From NCBI GenBank assembly GCA_937901055.1, contig CALCGO010000096.1, positions 1-8,358 on the forward strand: a stretch of 8,358 nucleotides of DNA, in the 5' to 3' direction. The DNA is from an uncultured Rhodobacterales bacterium (GTDB taxonomy: Bacteria; Pseudomonadota; Alphaproteobacteria; Rhodobacterales; Rhodobacteraceae). A program made the translations under genes and the position numbers. The notes beneath the pieces were generated by a model that had not been told where the DNA came from, ran no database searches, and worked only from the letters and a program-made list of their open reading frames with translations. Numbering within the stretch: position 1 is the stretch's first letter; each line of letters opens with the position of its first letter. Of the stretch, positions 1-6,315 are shown in pieces.

Positions 1-411
1 TCGCAGCCAGTCCCCGAGCCACAAGCGGCCCCGACACCCGCACCAGCGGCAGATCCCGTGTTTGCACCTGCTGACACGGCGGTTCCACAATCGACAAATC
101 CACAGGATATGGATGCCCGCTTGGGTGAAGCGCGTCAGGCGTTTTGGAGCGGCGATGCAGTCACCGCGGAGTTCCTTTACAAAGACCTAGCTAATGATTT
201 CCCCGGCGACGCGACCGTTCAGGGCGAACTTGGCAACCTATACTACAACACCGGCCGTATGGCCGAGGCAGCGACGCAGTTCCATGCCGTTGGTTTGTTG
301 GCGCTTCAGGCGGGCAACATACCACAGGCAATGGCTATGTTTGGGGTGCTACAATCAATTGCACCAGACTTGGCGGCTGATTTGAAGACGCGTGTCGATC
401 AACAGAATTAA
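1..411 (+). CDS. TPR-like helical protein, C-terminal part (5' end outside window)
   Basis: The frame is open from the first base, so this is the end of a longer gene; the GTG at 58 is an internal Val codon without a ribosome binding site. The first ~35 visible residues are a Pro/Ala-rich linker. The rest (from about base 112) is all helical and has a tetratricopeptide-like pattern: EARQAFWSGD, then LYKDLANDFPGD, then GELGNLYYNTGRMAEAATQF, then ALQAGNIPQAMAMFGVL. TPR units normally act as protein-protein docking surfaces, so a scaffold role for the GTPase encoded 15 bases downstream is a reasonable inference. The missing N-terminus could carry another domain, so no full function can be given. 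The stop is TAA at 409-411. Confidence 0.75.
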   Translation, partial: SQPVPEPQAAPTPAPAADPVFAPADTAVPQSTNPQDMDARLGEARQAFWSGDAVTAEFLYKDLANDFPGDATVQGELGNLYYNTGRMAEAATQFHAVGLLALQAGNIPQAMAMFGVLQSIAPDLAADLKTRVDQQN

Positions 412-416
412 TATGT

Positions 417-421
417 GGGAG
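417..421 (+). promoter_or_regulatory. Ribosome binding site setting the GTPase start
   Basis: GGGAG lies 5 bases before ATG 427, which fits a Shine-Dalgarno site. It favours ATG 427 over the in-frame GTG at 415, which would place this same sequence inside the coding region. Confidence 0.7.
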
Positions 422-426
422 CATCC

Positions 427-1923
427 ATGAGCCAGTTTCTTAAAAAACGCCTCGAACATCTGGAAAGCCACCTGAAGGCGGAAAACCCCGCGCTGCTGGA
501 GGTCCTGCCGACGTATTACAAATTGGACAAGATTCTATATCGGATCGGGTTGCTGGATAAAGAAAGCTCGCTCGCGTCGCGGATTTCATGGTGGCCATTG
601 ATCTCGGTTTTGGGGACGTTTTCATCTGGCAAATCGACATTTATTAATGACTACGTTGGTGAAACGCTGCAAGACACCGGCAATCAAGCCGTTGATGATA
701 AGTTTACCGTGATTTGTTACGGAGCGGGTGCGACCAAAGGCGGTCAGACATTGCCCGGTTTGGCGCTGGACGCGGACCCTCGGTTTCCGTTCTACGGCAT
801 TTCGCACGAGATCGAAAAAGTCGCCAAGGGTGAGGGCAACCGGATCGAGAGTTACCTGCAACTGCGCACGACCAACCAAAGCAAGATCAAAAACAAAATT
901 ATCATTGATTCTCCGGGATTTGATGCGGATGACCAACGCCGTGCGACCTTGCGGATCACGGACCGGATAATCGACCTTTCCGATCTGGTGTTGATATTTT
1001 TTGATGCGCGGCATCCTGAGCCGGGGGCGATGCAGGACACGTTGGAACATCTGGTTACGAGAACCGTTTCGCGTGCCGATACCGCGAAGTTTTTCTATAT
1101 CCTCAACCAGATAGATACTGCCGCGAAAGACGATAATACCGAAGAAATTGTAGGTGCTTGGCAAAGGGCGATGGCGCAAGGCGGGCTGTCATCTGGCCGA
1201 TTCTATACGATCTATAATGAAGATGCCTCGGTCCCGATCGAGGATGATGCGCTTCGCGAACGGTTCCAATCCAAACGTGACGCAGACCTTAAGGCGATTC
1301 ATGATCGTATGAACGAGGTCGAAGTGCAGCGCAACTATCGCATCGTTGGAGTGCTAGAGACGGTCGCGAACGAATTGGAACATGATATCTTGCCGAAGCT
1401 GCGTGAGGCCAAGGCACGTTGGCGGCGCGGCGTTCTTATCGGAGACGGAATTGCACTGGCGGGTGTGGTCCTTTTGGCGGTCGGGTTGATGAGCTATTTC
1501 CATTGGCTTCCACCGGCCGCGATATTCACATTTGAGTGGTTTCAGACCAATCTGTGGAACACCATTGCAGGGGTAGCCGCTGTGGCCATTCTGGCTGGTG
1601 TGTTTCATTACTGGGTCCGCGGTGCTGTCGCTAAACGTGTCGCCCTGAAACTTAGCGAGGCTTACGGCCAAGTCGAGTTGGACTTGCGTAATGCCTTCTT
1701 GAAAAGTGCCAGTGGCTTGCATTCGATTTTCCGTATGGAACCTGTTGGCTGGGGCGTGCGGGCAAGTAAAAAAATGCGGGTGGTGCGCGAGATCGCGGCC
1801 AACCATATCCAAAGTCTGAACGACCGTTTTGCGGACCCGTCTGGCAAATCGGATCAACAGAGCGTCGAAGTTGTGGCCGAAGATGTTACGGCTGAGAAAC
1901 CAGCTGAAAAACCCGCTGAATAA
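427..1923 (+). CDS. Dynamin-like membrane-associated GTPase
   Basis: A 498-residue GTPase of the dynamin superfamily. The P-loop is GTFSSGKS (63-70), a switch-I Thr lies near residue 94, switch II is DSPGF (161-165), and the G4-like motif is NQID (227-230; Gln replaces the usual Lys). A helical region follows, then two hydrophobic segments at about 335-356 and 376-398 separated by an aromatic-rich loop, and a second helical stretch. The tail is acidic and ends in short AEKP repeats. GTPase head, helical stalk and paired membrane segments recall mitofusin-like and bacterial dynamin-like proteins, which act on membranes by GTP-driven assembly. The target membrane is not evident. It is probably co-transcribed with the TPR gene upstream and the M41-like gene 17 bases downstream. 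The exact dynamin subfamily is unsure. Confidence 0.85.
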   Translation: MSQFLKKRLEHLESHLKAENPALLEVLPTYYKLDKILYRIGLLDKESSLASRISWWPLISVLGTFSSGKSTFINDYVGETLQDTGNQAVDDKFTVICYGAGATKGGQTLPGLALDADPRFPFYGISHEIEKVAKGEGNRIESYLQLRTTNQSKIKNKIIIDSPGFDADDQRRATLRITDRIIDLSDLVLIFFDARHPEPGAMQDTLEHLVTRTVSRADTAKFFYILNQIDTAAKDDNTEEIVGAWQRAMAQGGLSSGRFYTIYNEDASVPIEDDALRERFQSKRDADLKAIHDRMNEVEVQRNYRIVGVLETVANELEHDILPKLREAKARWRRGVLIGDGIALAGVVLLAVGLMSYFHWLPPAAIFTFEWFQTNLWNTIAGVAAVAILAGVFHYWVRGAVAKRVALKLSEAYGQVELDLRNAFLKSASGLHSIFRMEPVGWGVRASKKMRVVREIAANHIQSLNDRFADPSGKSDQQSVEVVAEDVTAEKPAEKPAE

Positions 1924-1940
1924 CTGAAGTAAGGCCCATT

Positions 1941-2504
1941 ATGACTACCGCTACTTGTCCGTTACCTACTGGCCGCTGCGCCGACCCCGAATTCCGCCTT
2001 GCCATTTACGAGGCGGGCCACGCACTAACAGCCCGCGCGCTGGAGTTGAGGATTATTTCCGTACAGATGTTCCCGCGCCCTCCGATGTTAGTCAGCGAAA
2101 AAACATTTTCGAGCAACAAAATCGGCCCGTTAGTGCGGACGTTGGAGAACAGAGTGATTGAGCTGTTTGGTGGGCAGATCGCCGAAACCGAGGCTTGCTC
2201 TTCAAGCTCCTGTTGTAGTGGGGATGTTTCTCGTATCGACGAACTAACCCGCTTGATTGTTGGTCTTAGCGGGGAAAGTGACCCTGAGTCAGTTTGGTTC
2301 GAGTTGGAAGATGTGGCAGAAAATATCTTTCAGGATCAACGGTATCGCGACGCAATCATACCGATCGCCGAATTCTTGCATCAGCGAGTGTTGGATGGAT
2401 GGGATATAATCGACGGCGCGGATCTGGAGGCCGAGTTGGACAAGTATGTCCCCAAAGCCCCGAAAGGTGGCGGGCTGAAACGATTGTTATCGTTTGGAAG
2501 CTAG
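1941..2504 (+). CDS. Stand-alone M41 (FtsH) peptidase-like domain with degenerate zinc motif
   Basis: A 187-residue protein that, by eye, follows the FtsH M41 domain throughout. YEAGHAL (23-29) matches the HEAGHA zinc motif; TLENRVIELFGGQIAE (67-82) matches the conserved stretch that in E. coli FtsH ends YGGRLAEE; GDVSRIDELTRLIVG (94-108) matches the NDI-x-x-AT-x-LAR helix, with Asp95 at the third metal ligand; the C-terminal helices also correspond. The first His ligand is Tyr23 (TAC at 2007-2009, one base from CAC). The loop before Asp95 carries Cys86, Cys91 and Cys92. There is no AAA+ domain, no membrane segment and no signal peptide. The start has AAGG six bases upstream. It may be a pseudo-protease that binds or regulates a partner, perhaps the upstream GTPase, or an enzyme with an altered metal site. 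Confidence 0.7.
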   Translation: MTTATCPLPTGRCADPEFRLAIYEAGHALTARALELRIISVQMFPRPPMLVSEKTFSSNKIGPLVRTLENRVIELFGGQIAETEACSSSSCCSGDVSRIDELTRLIVGLSGESDPESVWFELEDVAENIFQDQRYRDAIIPIAEFLHQRVLDGWDIIDGADLEAELDKYVPKAPKGGGLKRLLSFGS

Positions 2505-2562
2505 CATTGCGAAAATAAGCATTGGTCAAGGCGAACGCATACCCCGGTGAAGATAAAGTTGC

Positions 2563-2584
2563 CCTCGCTAACAGAGGCGTTTTT
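2563..2584 (+). terminator. Weak possible terminator after the GTPase operon
   Basis: CCTC (2563-2566) can pair with GAGG (2574-2577) across a 7-base loop, and a T-run follows at 2580-2584. The stem is only 4 bp, so this is a tentative call based on position and the T-run. Confidence 0.25.
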
Positions 2585-2613
2585 GTTCTTCGTTTCACGA
2601 ACCGTCAAAAAAG

Positions 2614-2643
2614 TTGACACTCCCTTTGTGTCCTTGTTATGGT
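2614..2643 (+). promoter_or_regulatory. Candidate promoter for the pilin-like gene
   Basis: A perfect TTGACA (-35) lies at 2614-2619, with TATGGT (4 of 6 to TATAAT) at 2638-2643 after an 18-base spacer. A perfect TATAAT at 2653-2658 has no good -35 at standard distance. Either would start transcription 45-70 bases before ATG 2716. Confidence 0.4.
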
Positions 2644-2671
2644 TGGGATGGCTATAATTTGTATATATAAC

Positions 2672-2686
2672 TAAGTAATTCACTTA
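2672..2686. repeat. Short inverted repeat in the pilin gene leader
   Basis: TAAGT-AATTC-ACTTA, 5-bp arms with a 5-base centre, sits between the candidate promoter and the pilin-like gene. It could be an operator half or chance in AT-rich DNA. Confidence 0.3.
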
Positions 2687-2698
2687 ATACAGTGTGTG

Positions 2699-2712
2699 GT
2701 AATAGGTATTAC
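2699..2712. repeat. Inverted repeat over the pilin gene ribosome binding region
   Basis: GTAATA-GG-TATTAC has perfect 6-bp arms and ends 3 bases before ATG 2716. The only Shine-Dalgarno-like bases for that start (TAGG, 2703-2706) lie in its centre. It is more likely to be a protein-binding site than an RNA hairpin, because a 2-base loop is too tight. Confidence 0.4.
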
Positions 2713-2715
2713 GGT

Positions 2716-2925
2716 ATGTTTTTGACGACTCTTAAAGAGTTTTGCGATTCAGAATCTGGGGCAATTTCGTTAGATTTTGTGCTCTTGACGAGCCTCGTTT
2801 TGAGTTTCGGAGTTACCGTCGCGGCTTTGATCATAACGGGGGTCAACCCTGTAGCGTCTGGAATCCACACAGTGTTGATGCCGACGAACGAGTTTTCTGC
2901 CAAGTTTGTTGGTGTTGACGATTAG
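2716..2925 (+). CDS. Small Flp/type IVb pilin-like membrane protein
   Basis: A 69-residue protein with a short polar N-terminus, one hydrophobic helix (about 19-41) and a short polar tail. The sequence before and into the helix is SESGAISLDFVLL (12-24). In Flp (Tad) pilins the prepilin peptidase cuts G|ATAIEY, with Glu at +5 and Tyr at +6; here a cut after Gly15 would give Ala +1, Asp +5 and Phe +6, so the site is similar but altered. Related short proteins with ESGA-x3-D-W are, from general knowledge, common in Rhodobacterales. No tad secretion genes are adjacent, so it is an orphan subunit in this window. ATG 2716 is preferred; an in-frame GTG at 2692 would add eight polar residues. It may be a minor pilin or simply a small inner-membrane protein. 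Confidence 0.6.
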   Translation: MFLTTLKEFCDSESGAISLDFVLLTSLVLSFGVTVAALIITGVNPVASGIHTVLMPTNEFSAKFVGVDD

Positions 2926-3189
2926 TTCGATCGAACCGACGCTCGGAACCAAGCAATCTTTCCAATTTTGAATAGATGAGAGAAGAGGGGTGCTGACAAG
3001 CAAGCCTCGCGCAAATTTCCTTGTTAATAATGCCGCACGGGGTGAAAACTGATCCCGTATCTGTCAGATATTAACCCAGTACGCTGAGGAAAAGCGGACC
3101 AGATAGCGTCGGAAATGGTGGAGTTTGGTGTGAATCATTTCGGAACTGAAAAGTGGCAGGAGATAGCGCTGCTAAGCTGTTGATTTAGT
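2926..3189. other. Gap of about 260 bases without a recognisable gene
   Basis: No convincing coding frame, RNA or mobile-element remnant is visible on either strand. The only structure seen is a 5-bp inverted repeat, ACGGG (3037-3041) with CCCGT (3054-3058), not followed by a T-run. Confidence 0.5.
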
Positions 3190-3266
<77 letters not shown>

Positions 3267-3275
3267 ATTGGAGGC

Positions 3276-3304
3276 GGTATATGCCAGCAATTGGCCAAGC
3301 GCAA
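3276..3304 (-). promoter_or_regulatory. Candidate promoter of tRNA-Arg
   Basis: On the minus strand, TTGCGC (complement of 3299-3304) and TATACC (complement of 3276-3281) are separated by 17 bases. Each matches its consensus at 4 of 6 positions. Transcription would begin only a few bases before the mature 5' end at 3266. Confidence 0.4.
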
Positions 3305-3368
3305 TCGGCTTATTGAGTTGAACTTGCGGGGGAAGTCTGGTCTTTTGTGCCGTGCGCATTTCATCATC

Positions 3369-3374
3369 GGAGAG
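3369..3374 (+). promoter_or_regulatory. Ribosome binding site setting the glycosyltransferase start
   Basis: GGAGAG ends 4 bases before ATG 3379. This favours that ATG over the in-frame GTG at 3352. Confidence 0.65.
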
Positions 3375-3378
3375 TCGC

Positions 3379-4356
3379 ATGATCAACATCCTTTGCATCG
3401 TTCAAGGCGGGCGGCTTCAATATGAGGCTTTGTTGTTTATGGCCTCGTTTCGCAAGTTTCACGGCGATGAAAAGTTCAAAATTTTTATGGCGGAGCCGCA
3501 ACCCGGTGACATTTGGGATTTTGACCCGCGCATAGCCGATGAACCCACGCGCGATATGTTGGAAAGCCTTGGGGCCGAAATCGTTCCGTTGCACTCCAAA
3601 ACTTTTGGCTCAGCCTATCCGAACGGGAACAAAATCGAGGCGCTGGCGCTGTTGCCCGAAGGGGAGCCGTTTGTATTTTTCGATACCGACACTTTGTTCA
3701 CTGGCTCGCTGGATGAAATCCTCTTCAACTTTGATAGACCTAGTGCATCCTCAAAGTGCGAGGGCACTTGGCCGGAGCCCGACCTTTACGGACCAGGGTA
3801 TGCCGACATCTGGAAGTCGCTATATGATAAGTTCGGACTGGATTTTGAAAGCTCGCTGGATATGGCGCAGCCGGATGAATACTGGCAGCGCTACCTGTAT
3901 TTCAACGCTGGGTTTTTCTATTACAAATGCCCGAAGATATTTGGCGACAAGTTTCTGGAATACGCGACGGCCATACGGGACAACCCACCCGCGGAACTGG
4001 ATGGGCAGACGCTGCATCCGTGGTTAGACCAGATAGCTTTGCCGTTGGTTATCCATGCGCTTGGTGGAGGGAAAGGATTGCAACCGGCTCGGGCCCTCGA
4101 TGGGCCGGTGACGTGCCATTATCGCGTTCTGTCGCTGCTCTATGCGCGCGAGTCGCAACATGTGATTGATGTCTTGGAGGAGGTTTGCGCTCCCAATAAA
4201 ATCAAGAAATTGCTGAAGGAATCCGAAGCTTTTCGGCGGTTGGTATTTCAAAAGCGGGGGCATAAGTTGCGGGCGATAATTACGCCCGACGACCTGATGA
4301 AACCCGAAGAAAAGCTACGTAAAAAAATCAAAAACCGCGGTTTCTGGATGCGTTAG
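3379..4356 (+). CDS. GT-A fold glycosyltransferase, GT8-like
   Basis: A 325-residue protein without signal peptide or membrane helix. The N-terminus MINILCIVQGG is the first strand of a nucleotide-sugar-binding fold. NGNKIEAL (82-89) is followed by FVFFDTDTLF (98-107), whose DTD (102-104) is the DxD motif that holds the metal and nucleotide-sugar phosphates. FNAGFFYY (175-182) and WLDQIAL (215-221) correspond to the NAG and DQ elements of GT8-type enzymes, and a His-Tyr-Arg near residue 250 may be the late His of that family. The C-terminus is strongly basic (KLRKKIKNR), which could favour membrane contact. The acceptor sugar is unknown; surface polysaccharide is an inference. It stands alone between a tRNA on the opposite strand and convergent rpsU, so the context gives little help. 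Confidence 0.7.
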   Translation: MINILCIVQGGRLQYEALLFMASFRKFHGDEKFKIFMAEPQPGDIWDFDPRIADEPTRDMLESLGAEIVPLHSKTFGSAYPNGNKIEALALLPEGEPFVFFDTDTLFTGSLDEILFNFDRPSASSKCEGTWPEPDLYGPGYADIWKSLYDKFGLDFESSLDMAQPDEYWQRYLYFNAGFFYYKCPKIFGDKFLEYATAIRDNPPAELDGQTLHPWLDQIALPLVIHALGGGKGLQPARALDGPVTCHYRVLSLLYARESQHVIDVLEEVCAPNKIKKLLKESEAFRRLVFQKRGHKLRAIITPDDLMKPEEKLRKKIKNRGFWMR

Positions 4357-4365
4357 AAACGACAA

Positions 4366-4389
4366 ACCCCCACACTTGCATGCGGGGGT
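4366..4389 (-). terminator. Rho-independent terminator of rpsU
   Basis: ACCCCC (4366-4371) pairs with GGGGGT (4384-4389) around a 12-base centre that can close two more pairs. On the minus strand the stem is followed by a T-rich run (TTTGTCGTTTC), fitting the end of rpsU transcription. It starts only 10 bases after the glycosyltransferase stop, so it may also slow transcription from that side, although no T-run follows on the plus strand. Confidence 0.75.
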
Positions 4390-4425
4390 CGTCAAATTCG
4401 GGCCTAAACCCAACTCAGTTCAGCC

Positions 4426-4632
4426 TTACAGCATGCCTTCGCGTTGCAATTTCTTGCGCGCCAACTTGCGTTGACGACGGATAGCTTCAGCTTTCTCGCG
4501 TGCTTTGCGCACGGAAGGTTTTTCGAAATGTTGCTTAAGCTTCATTTCACGGAAAACGCCTTCGCGCTGAAGTTTTTTCTTCAGAGCACGTAGAGCCTGT
4601 TCGACGTTGTTATCACGAACCGATACCTGCAT
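4426..4632 (-). CDS. rpsU: 30S ribosomal protein S21
   Basis: A 68-residue protein beginning MQVSVRDNNVEQALRALKKK, the typical N-terminus of S21. A Lys/Arg-rich helical body (RKAREKAEAIRRQRKLARK) follows and it ends in LQREGML. S21 sits on the 30S platform near the 3' end of 16S rRNA and helps start-site selection. The length is normal for alphaproteobacteria. The open frame extends 35 codons further upstream to about 4737, but that extension has no S21 character and crosses the promoter. ATG 4632 has AAGGTGG upstream, partly inside an inverted repeat. The gene diverges from coq9 and ends at the hairpin at 4366-4389. Confidence 0.97.
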   Translation of the reverse strand: MQVSVRDNNVEQALRALKKKLQREGVFREMKLKQHFEKPSVRKAREKAEAIRRQRKLARKKLQREGML

Positions 4633-4648
4633 GTGGTTACACCACCTT
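4633..4648 (-). promoter_or_regulatory. rpsU ribosome binding site overlapping a small hairpin
   Basis: On the minus strand, AAGGTGG (complement of 4642-4648) is the Shine-Dalgarno site. Its GTGG belongs to GTGGT-GTA-ACCAC (4645-4633), a perfect 5-bp inverted repeat with a 3-base loop ending directly before the ATG. In RNA this could partly hide the ribosome binding site. Confidence 0.5.
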
Positions 4649-4683
4649 TCTAGGTTAGATTTAGCAGAATTGCAGGAACGCGC

Positions 4684-4712
4684 TCTATAGCAACTGCCGG
4701 ACAATCTGTCTA
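4684..4712 (-). promoter_or_regulatory. Promoter of rpsU
   Basis: On the minus strand, TAGACA (complement of 4707-4712, 5 of 6 to TTGACA) and TATAGA (complement of 4684-4689, 4 of 6 to TATAAT) are separated by exactly 17 bases. It lies about 50 bases before the rpsU start. No equally good plus-strand promoter for coq9 was found in this 105-base divergent region. Confidence 0.6.
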
Positions 4713-4737
4713 TGGTGTCCATGAATGCGAGGCCCAA

Positions 4738-5445
4738 ATGACCAAATCAAAGAAAACCGAAGCAGATCATATCGCGGAAACGCGCGTAAAAGTGCTGGAA
4801 GCGGCCCTTCCGCACGTGGTTTTCGATGGGTGGAGTTCAGAAACGCTGGCCGCAGGGATCAACGATTCGGGTGTGGATGCGGGGCTGGCGGCGCTAGCCT
4901 TCCCGCGCGGCGCTGTCGATCTGGCACTGGCATTTCATTACGATGGTGATCTGCGGTTGGCAGAGGCTATGGAAGCCGCAGACACTTCCGGCATGCGCTA
5001 CAGCGAGAAGATCGCCAGCGGCATTCGGTTGCGTCTTGAACTGGTTGAAACGCACCGCGAGGAGGTTCGTCGCGGGTCTGCATTGTTCGCTTTGCCAACA
5101 CATGCGGGTGATGGGGCGAAGGCGATCTGGAACACCGCGGATACAATCTGGAATGCGCTGGGCGATAGCAGCCGTGATGTGAACTGGTATACGAAACGCG
5201 CGACCCTGTCGGCGGTGTATTCCTCGGCCGTTCTGTTCTGGTTGGGCGATGAAAGTGGTGGCGAAGATACGGCTGCGTTTATCGACCGTCGTATTAACAA
5301 CGTCATGCAGTTCGAGAAGTTCAAGGCAACCATGCGCGGGAACTCTTTGGTCAAGGCGTTCATGTCGGGCCCCGGTAAAATATTGGATAAAGTAACAGCG
5401 CCGGGGGAGGCTCAGGAAGGGTTTCCCGGTTCGATAAGGAAATAG
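4738..5445 (+). CDS. coq9: COQ9 family ubiquinone biosynthesis protein
   Basis: A 235-residue member of the COQ9 family. The N-terminal ~60 residues resemble the helix-turn-helix part of TetR-fold proteins. The C-terminal domain carries the family hallmark DVNWYTKRATLSAVYSSAVLFWLGD (147-171) followed by FIDRRINNVMQFEKFK. COQ9 proteins bind isoprenoid lipids and, in mitochondria, assist the COQ7 hydroxylase step of ubiquinone synthesis; they are found in eukaryotes and alphaproteobacteria. The bacterial role is inferred from the family. GAGG five bases before ATG 4738 supports the start. It leads a three-gene run, with the aminotransferase ATG 3 bases after its TAG stop, and diverges from rpsU. 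Confidence 0.92.
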   Translation: MTKSKKTEADHIAETRVKVLEAALPHVVFDGWSSETLAAGINDSGVDAGLAALAFPRGAVDLALAFHYDGDLRLAEAMEAADTSGMRYSEKIASGIRLRLELVETHREEVRRGSALFALPTHAGDGAKAIWNTADTIWNALGDSSRDVNWYTKRATLSAVYSSAVLFWLGDESGGEDTAAFIDRRINNVMQFEKFKATMRGNSLVKAFMSGPGKILDKVTAPGEAQEGFPGSIRK

Positions 5446-5448
5446 ACG

Positions 5449-6306
5449 ATGGCTTTAGGTGGCAAAATTCTGACGTGGTTCAATGGCGAATGGCGTGAGG
5501 GCAATACGATGATTATGGGCGCGGCGGATCATGCGACGTGGCTTGGTTCCATGGTGTTTGACGGCGCGCGGTATTTTGAAGGCGTGATGCCGGATCTGGA
5601 TTTGCACTCGCAGCGTATTATCCGTTCGGCCAAATCTATGGGCTATGATGCGCCAGTTGGAGACGACACGATTGAAGGGATCATCCGCGAAGGTGTGGCT
5701 AAGTTTGCACCGGATGCTGAATTGTACTTGCGCCCGATGATGTGGTCAGTTGAAGGCGACGCCACGATGTTGGGTGCGGATCCGGCGTCCGGCGCATATG
5801 CGATTTGTATCGAAGAATTGCCCATGCCAAAGGCCGAAGATTTCGCGCTGACGGTTTCGCCCTATCGCCGCCCTCGTCAGGATATGGCGCTGACGGAGGC
5901 AAAAGCCGCCTGCCTTTACCCTAATAACGGCCGTATCGCACAGGAAGCTCTTAGCCGCGGCTTCAACACTGCGTTGTCGATGGATGCCGATGATAACGTT
6001 GCCGAGACCTCCAGTACCAACGTGTTTCTTGTGCGCGATGGTGAGGTGTTTACCCCTACGCCCAACGGTACGTTCCTTAACGGGATTACGCGTCAACGGA
6101 CGATTGCCTTGCTGAAAGATGATGGGTTGAAGGTGACGGAAGCCAGTTTGACTGTTCAGGATTTCACCGATGCGAGCGAGATTTTCTTGACGGGGAATGC
6201 GTCAAAAATCACGCCTGTGACGCGGTTTGAAGATAAGCAGATGCCCTCAACCCAGATCGGGACGCGGGCGCGTTCGCTTTATTGGGACTATGCCCATACA
6301 AGTTAA
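5449..6306 (+). CDS. Class IV (fold type IV PLP) aminotransferase, branched-chain aminotransferase-like
   Basis: A 285-residue PLP enzyme of the branched-chain/D-amino-acid aminotransferase class. LYLRPMMW (92-99) contains the Arg that in IlvE contacts substrate (E. coli Arg97). EAKAACLYPN (150-159) contains Lys152, the expected Schiff-base lysine. AETSSTNVFLV (186-196) is the class IV signature, with Glu187 facing the pyridine nitrogen. FLTGNASKITPV (246-257) is the loop that in E. coli IlvE reads SGTAAEITPV, so Thr is replaced by Asn250 and Glu by Lys253. It is about 25 residues shorter than IlvE. The likely reaction is transamination between an amino acid and 2-oxoglutarate; branched-chain substrates are probable but not certain. 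It follows coq9 closely, with AAGGAAA 6-12 bases before the start. Confidence 0.8.
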   Translation: MALGGKILTWFNGEWREGNTMIMGAADHATWLGSMVFDGARYFEGVMPDLDLHSQRIIRSAKSMGYDAPVGDDTIEGIIREGVAKFAPDAELYLRPMMWSVEGDATMLGADPASGAYAICIEELPMPKAEDFALTVSPYRRPRQDMALTEAKAACLYPNNGRIAQEALSRGFNTALSMDADDNVAETSSTNVFLVRDGEVFTPTPNGTFLNGITRQRTIALLKDDGLKVTEASLTVQDFTDASEIFLTGNASKITPVTRFEDKQMPSTQIGTRARSLYWDYAHTS

Positions 6307-6315
6307 GGAAGTTTT

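Noticed and set aside
58..60. GTG as start of the TPR-like gene.
   Set aside because: The same frame is open to base 1, encodes a continuous Pro/Ala linker, and there is no ribosome binding site before 58.
622..1857. Long minus-strand open frames of 185 and 167 codons opposite the GTPase gene.
   Set aside because: They are shadows of a well-supported GTPase frame. Their products have no recognisable motif and they lack ribosome binding sites.
2746..2756. GATTC-A-GAATC palindrome, two GANTC methylation sites, in the pilin-like gene.
   Set aside because: It is inside coding sequence (Asp-Ser-Glu-Ser) and GANTC is frequent enough to occur by chance.
4633..4737. A 35-codon N-terminal extension of S21.
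   Set aside because: It crosses the promoter and ribosome binding site, and S21 proteins start at MQV.
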